Shown here piece after piece: positions 4,676 through 5,721 of a stretch of 5,721 nucleotides of DNA. Under the pieces are notes generated by a model. That model worked only from the letters and a program-made list of their open reading frames with translations. It was not told where the DNA came from and did no database searches. Where the stretch lies: assembly GCA_014377495.1 (NCBI GenBank), contig JACMPN010000369.1:1-5721 (forward strand), in the 5' to 3' direction. Within the stretch, counting starts at the first letter, position 1; each line of letters begins with the position of its first letter. A program made the translations under genes and the position numbers. The DNA is from Candidatus Sericytochromatia bacterium (GTDB lineage Bacteria; Cyanobacteriota; Sericytochromatia; JACMPN01).

Positions 4676-5593
4676 ATGGGAAACCACAAGACCGGGGGCA
4701 TCATCGCCGCCGTCGTGATGGCAGCCTGGGCAGCGGGTTGCGGATCAGCCGCCAATCTGAGCAACGCTGCCGCCAGTTGCGACACGCCGTCCCCCGTCAT
4801 CACCGCCCCGGAGCTGACGGCCAAGCCGACGACGGGCACCAAGGTCGTCAAGAACACCAAGCCCGACGCCGGCATCCTGGCAAAGCCTGCGGCCAAGCCC
4901 ACCGGGACGGGTGCCGCCAAACCCGCGACCCCCAAGCCGGGGGCCTCGGCCACCGCCGCACCGGCGCCGGCCGACGACGGCGCCGCCCTCGTCACGGCGA
5001 TGCGGACCAAGATGGATGCCGCCACCAGCTACACGGCCACCGTCCAGGTGTTGGACAACAACAAGTTCAAGGTCAAGCAGACCAAGTCGACGATGAAGAT
5101 CACCTGTCGGGCCCCGCTCAACTACCGGATCGACATGGTCACCACCAACAACCCGATCACCCAGGGCGGTAAGATCATCTTCAGTTTCGGCGAGTCGACG
5201 GCCAAGCTGCGGCCGGGCGGCATCCTCGGCATGGCCGTCCTGACCATGCCCCTCAGCGACACCAAGATCACTACCGGGTGTGAGTGGCGCCTCGATCAGG
5301 TCGTGGCCAAGGCCATCACCGAGCGGATTGCCGCCTACAAGACGTCCCTCGTCGGCCAGACCACCGTCGCCGGCGACACGGTGAAGATCATCAAGCTGAC
5401 CACCGACAGTGACAACACCCTCGACAAGGACATCGAGTACGAGCAGATCGGCATCGATGGCGACAACCTGTTGCGCTACTGGGCCGTCTACGCCAAGCCG
5501 GGCGTGAACGTTCCCAACAGCCTGATGTGGCAGATGACCCTGGAGTCCGTGCAACTCGAGACGGCCGTCACGGACGGGACCTTCGTCATCTGA
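4676..5593 (+). CDS. Lipoprotein with Pro/Ala/Lys-rich linker and LolA/LppX-like C-terminal domain
   Basis: Translated from ATG 4676, this is a 305-residue protein. That start gives a short basic N-region (H4, K5), a hydrophobic core (8-18) and a lipobox WAAGC ending at C22. The longer frame from 4604 would add 24 unsuitable residues and begins upstream of the likely transcription start. After C22 comes a low-complexity A/P/T/K linker (about 41-102) that could span the envelope space. The C-terminal domain (about 103-305) begins with a helix (LVTAMRTKMDAATSYTATVQVL) and continues as alternating beta strands, with YRIDMVTT, VKIIKLTTDSD and MTLESVQLETAVTDGTF. This arrangement resembles the half-barrel LolA/LppX/LprG superfamily, whose members carry lipids or lipoproteins. 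C144 and C202 could form a disulphide. Lipid carriage is inferred from fold resemblance and the specific family is not identified. Lysine codons are almost all AAG and third positions are strongly C-biased, which hints at high expression. Confidence 0.85.
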   Translation: MGNHKTGGIIAAVVMAAWAAGCGSAANLSNAAASCDTPSPVITAPELTAKPTTGTKVVKNTKPDAGILAKPAAKPTGTGAAKPATPKPGASATAAPAPADDGAALVTAMRTKMDAATSYTATVQVLDNNKFKVKQTKSTMKITCRAPLNYRIDMVTTNNPITQGGKIIFSFGESTAKLRPGGILGMAVLTMPLSDTKITTGCEWRLDQVVAKAITERIAAYKTSLVGQTTVAGDTVKIIKLTTDSDNTLDKDIEYEQIGIDGDNLLRYWAVYAKPGVNVPNSLMWQMTLESVQLETAVTDGTFVI

Positions 5594-5605
5594 CCATTCA
5601 ATCCG

Positions 5606-5641
5606 CCGACGGCCGGGTGCCCTGGGGGGGCCGGCCGTCGG
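5606..5641 (+). terminator. Strong GC hairpin after the lipoprotein gene
   Basis: A perfect 11-bp stem, CCGACGGCCGG (5606-5616) with CCGGCCGTCGG (5631-5641), encloses a 14-nt loop containing seven consecutive G. It begins 12 bases after the stop codon, the expected place for a terminator. The downstream sequence is G-rich with no T-tract, so it does not fit the classical intrinsic form. It may protect the 3' end or act with Rho. Confidence 0.6.
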
Positions 5642-5721
5642 GGTTGGCGGGGGGCGGCGGCGGGGGATCCCGCCCCCTCACCGGTCCCCTCCGCACCGGT
5701 GACGCCGGGGCTGGGGGGCCC
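5642..5721. other. G-rich, gene-free tail
   Basis: These 80 bases to the window edge contain no supported gene. G-runs at 5640-5643, 5649-5654 and 5662-5666, plus the run at 5624-5630 in the hairpin loop, give some G-quadruplex potential on the plus strand, although one loop would be 9 nt. A small inverted repeat (GGCGGG 5659-5664, CCCGCC 5669-5674) is also present. Confidence 0.4.

Noticed and set aside
4745..5554. Minus-strand open frame of 269 codons opposite the lipoprotein gene
   Set aside because: The product is Gly/Asp/Val/His-rich without motifs. The plus frame has a lipobox, an RBS and a folded-domain pattern.

Overview
The window is GC-rich DNA (well over 60% G+C by eye) with tightly packed genes from a bacterium that appears to have an outer membrane. 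That inference rests on a secreted Wza-type polysaccharide export protein with SLBB domains and on a lipoprotein with a LolA/LppX-like C-terminal domain. No rRNA, tRNA, transposase, phage gene or CRISPR array is visible, so the phylum cannot be fixed. A deep-branching, high-GC diderm lineage is a guess only.

Layout, left to right. Positions 1-393 (+) hold the 3' end of an unrecognised helical protein whose start lies outside the window. It converges on a minus-strand block. Read in transcription order (right to left), that block is: an SLBB-type polysaccharide export protein (4337-3033); an unrecognised 351-residue modular protein (2887-1832) with a peptidoglycan-binding-like motif, a V-A-D/E-P repeat linker and an annexin-like C-terminal segment; a rho-independent terminator (about 1802-1759); a PlsC-type acyltransferase (1687-968); and a 175-residue unknown (971-444) joined to plsC by an ATGA overlap and ending in a sliding-clamp-like QLALF motif. 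On the right, a 338-bp intergenic region separates the export gene from a divergent plus-strand lipoprotein gene (4676-5593), followed by a strong GC hairpin and a G-rich tail.

How the parts relate. The clearest theme is the cell envelope: polysaccharide export, phospholipid synthesis (PlsC), a surface lipoprotein with a probable lipid-binding fold, and a modular protein with envelope- or membrane-type modules. The terminator splits the minus block into two likely units, SLBB plus modular protein, and plsC plus the unknown. The export and lipoprotein genes start from a shared divergent region that is AT-rich against the GC-rich background. It carries candidate back-to-back promoters and overlapping inverted repeats, so they may be co-regulated.

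Most worth following up are the modular protein with the annexin-like repeat, the clamp-motif protein coupled to plsC, and the palindrome cluster in the divergent promoter region. None of these amounts to proof of a new system.
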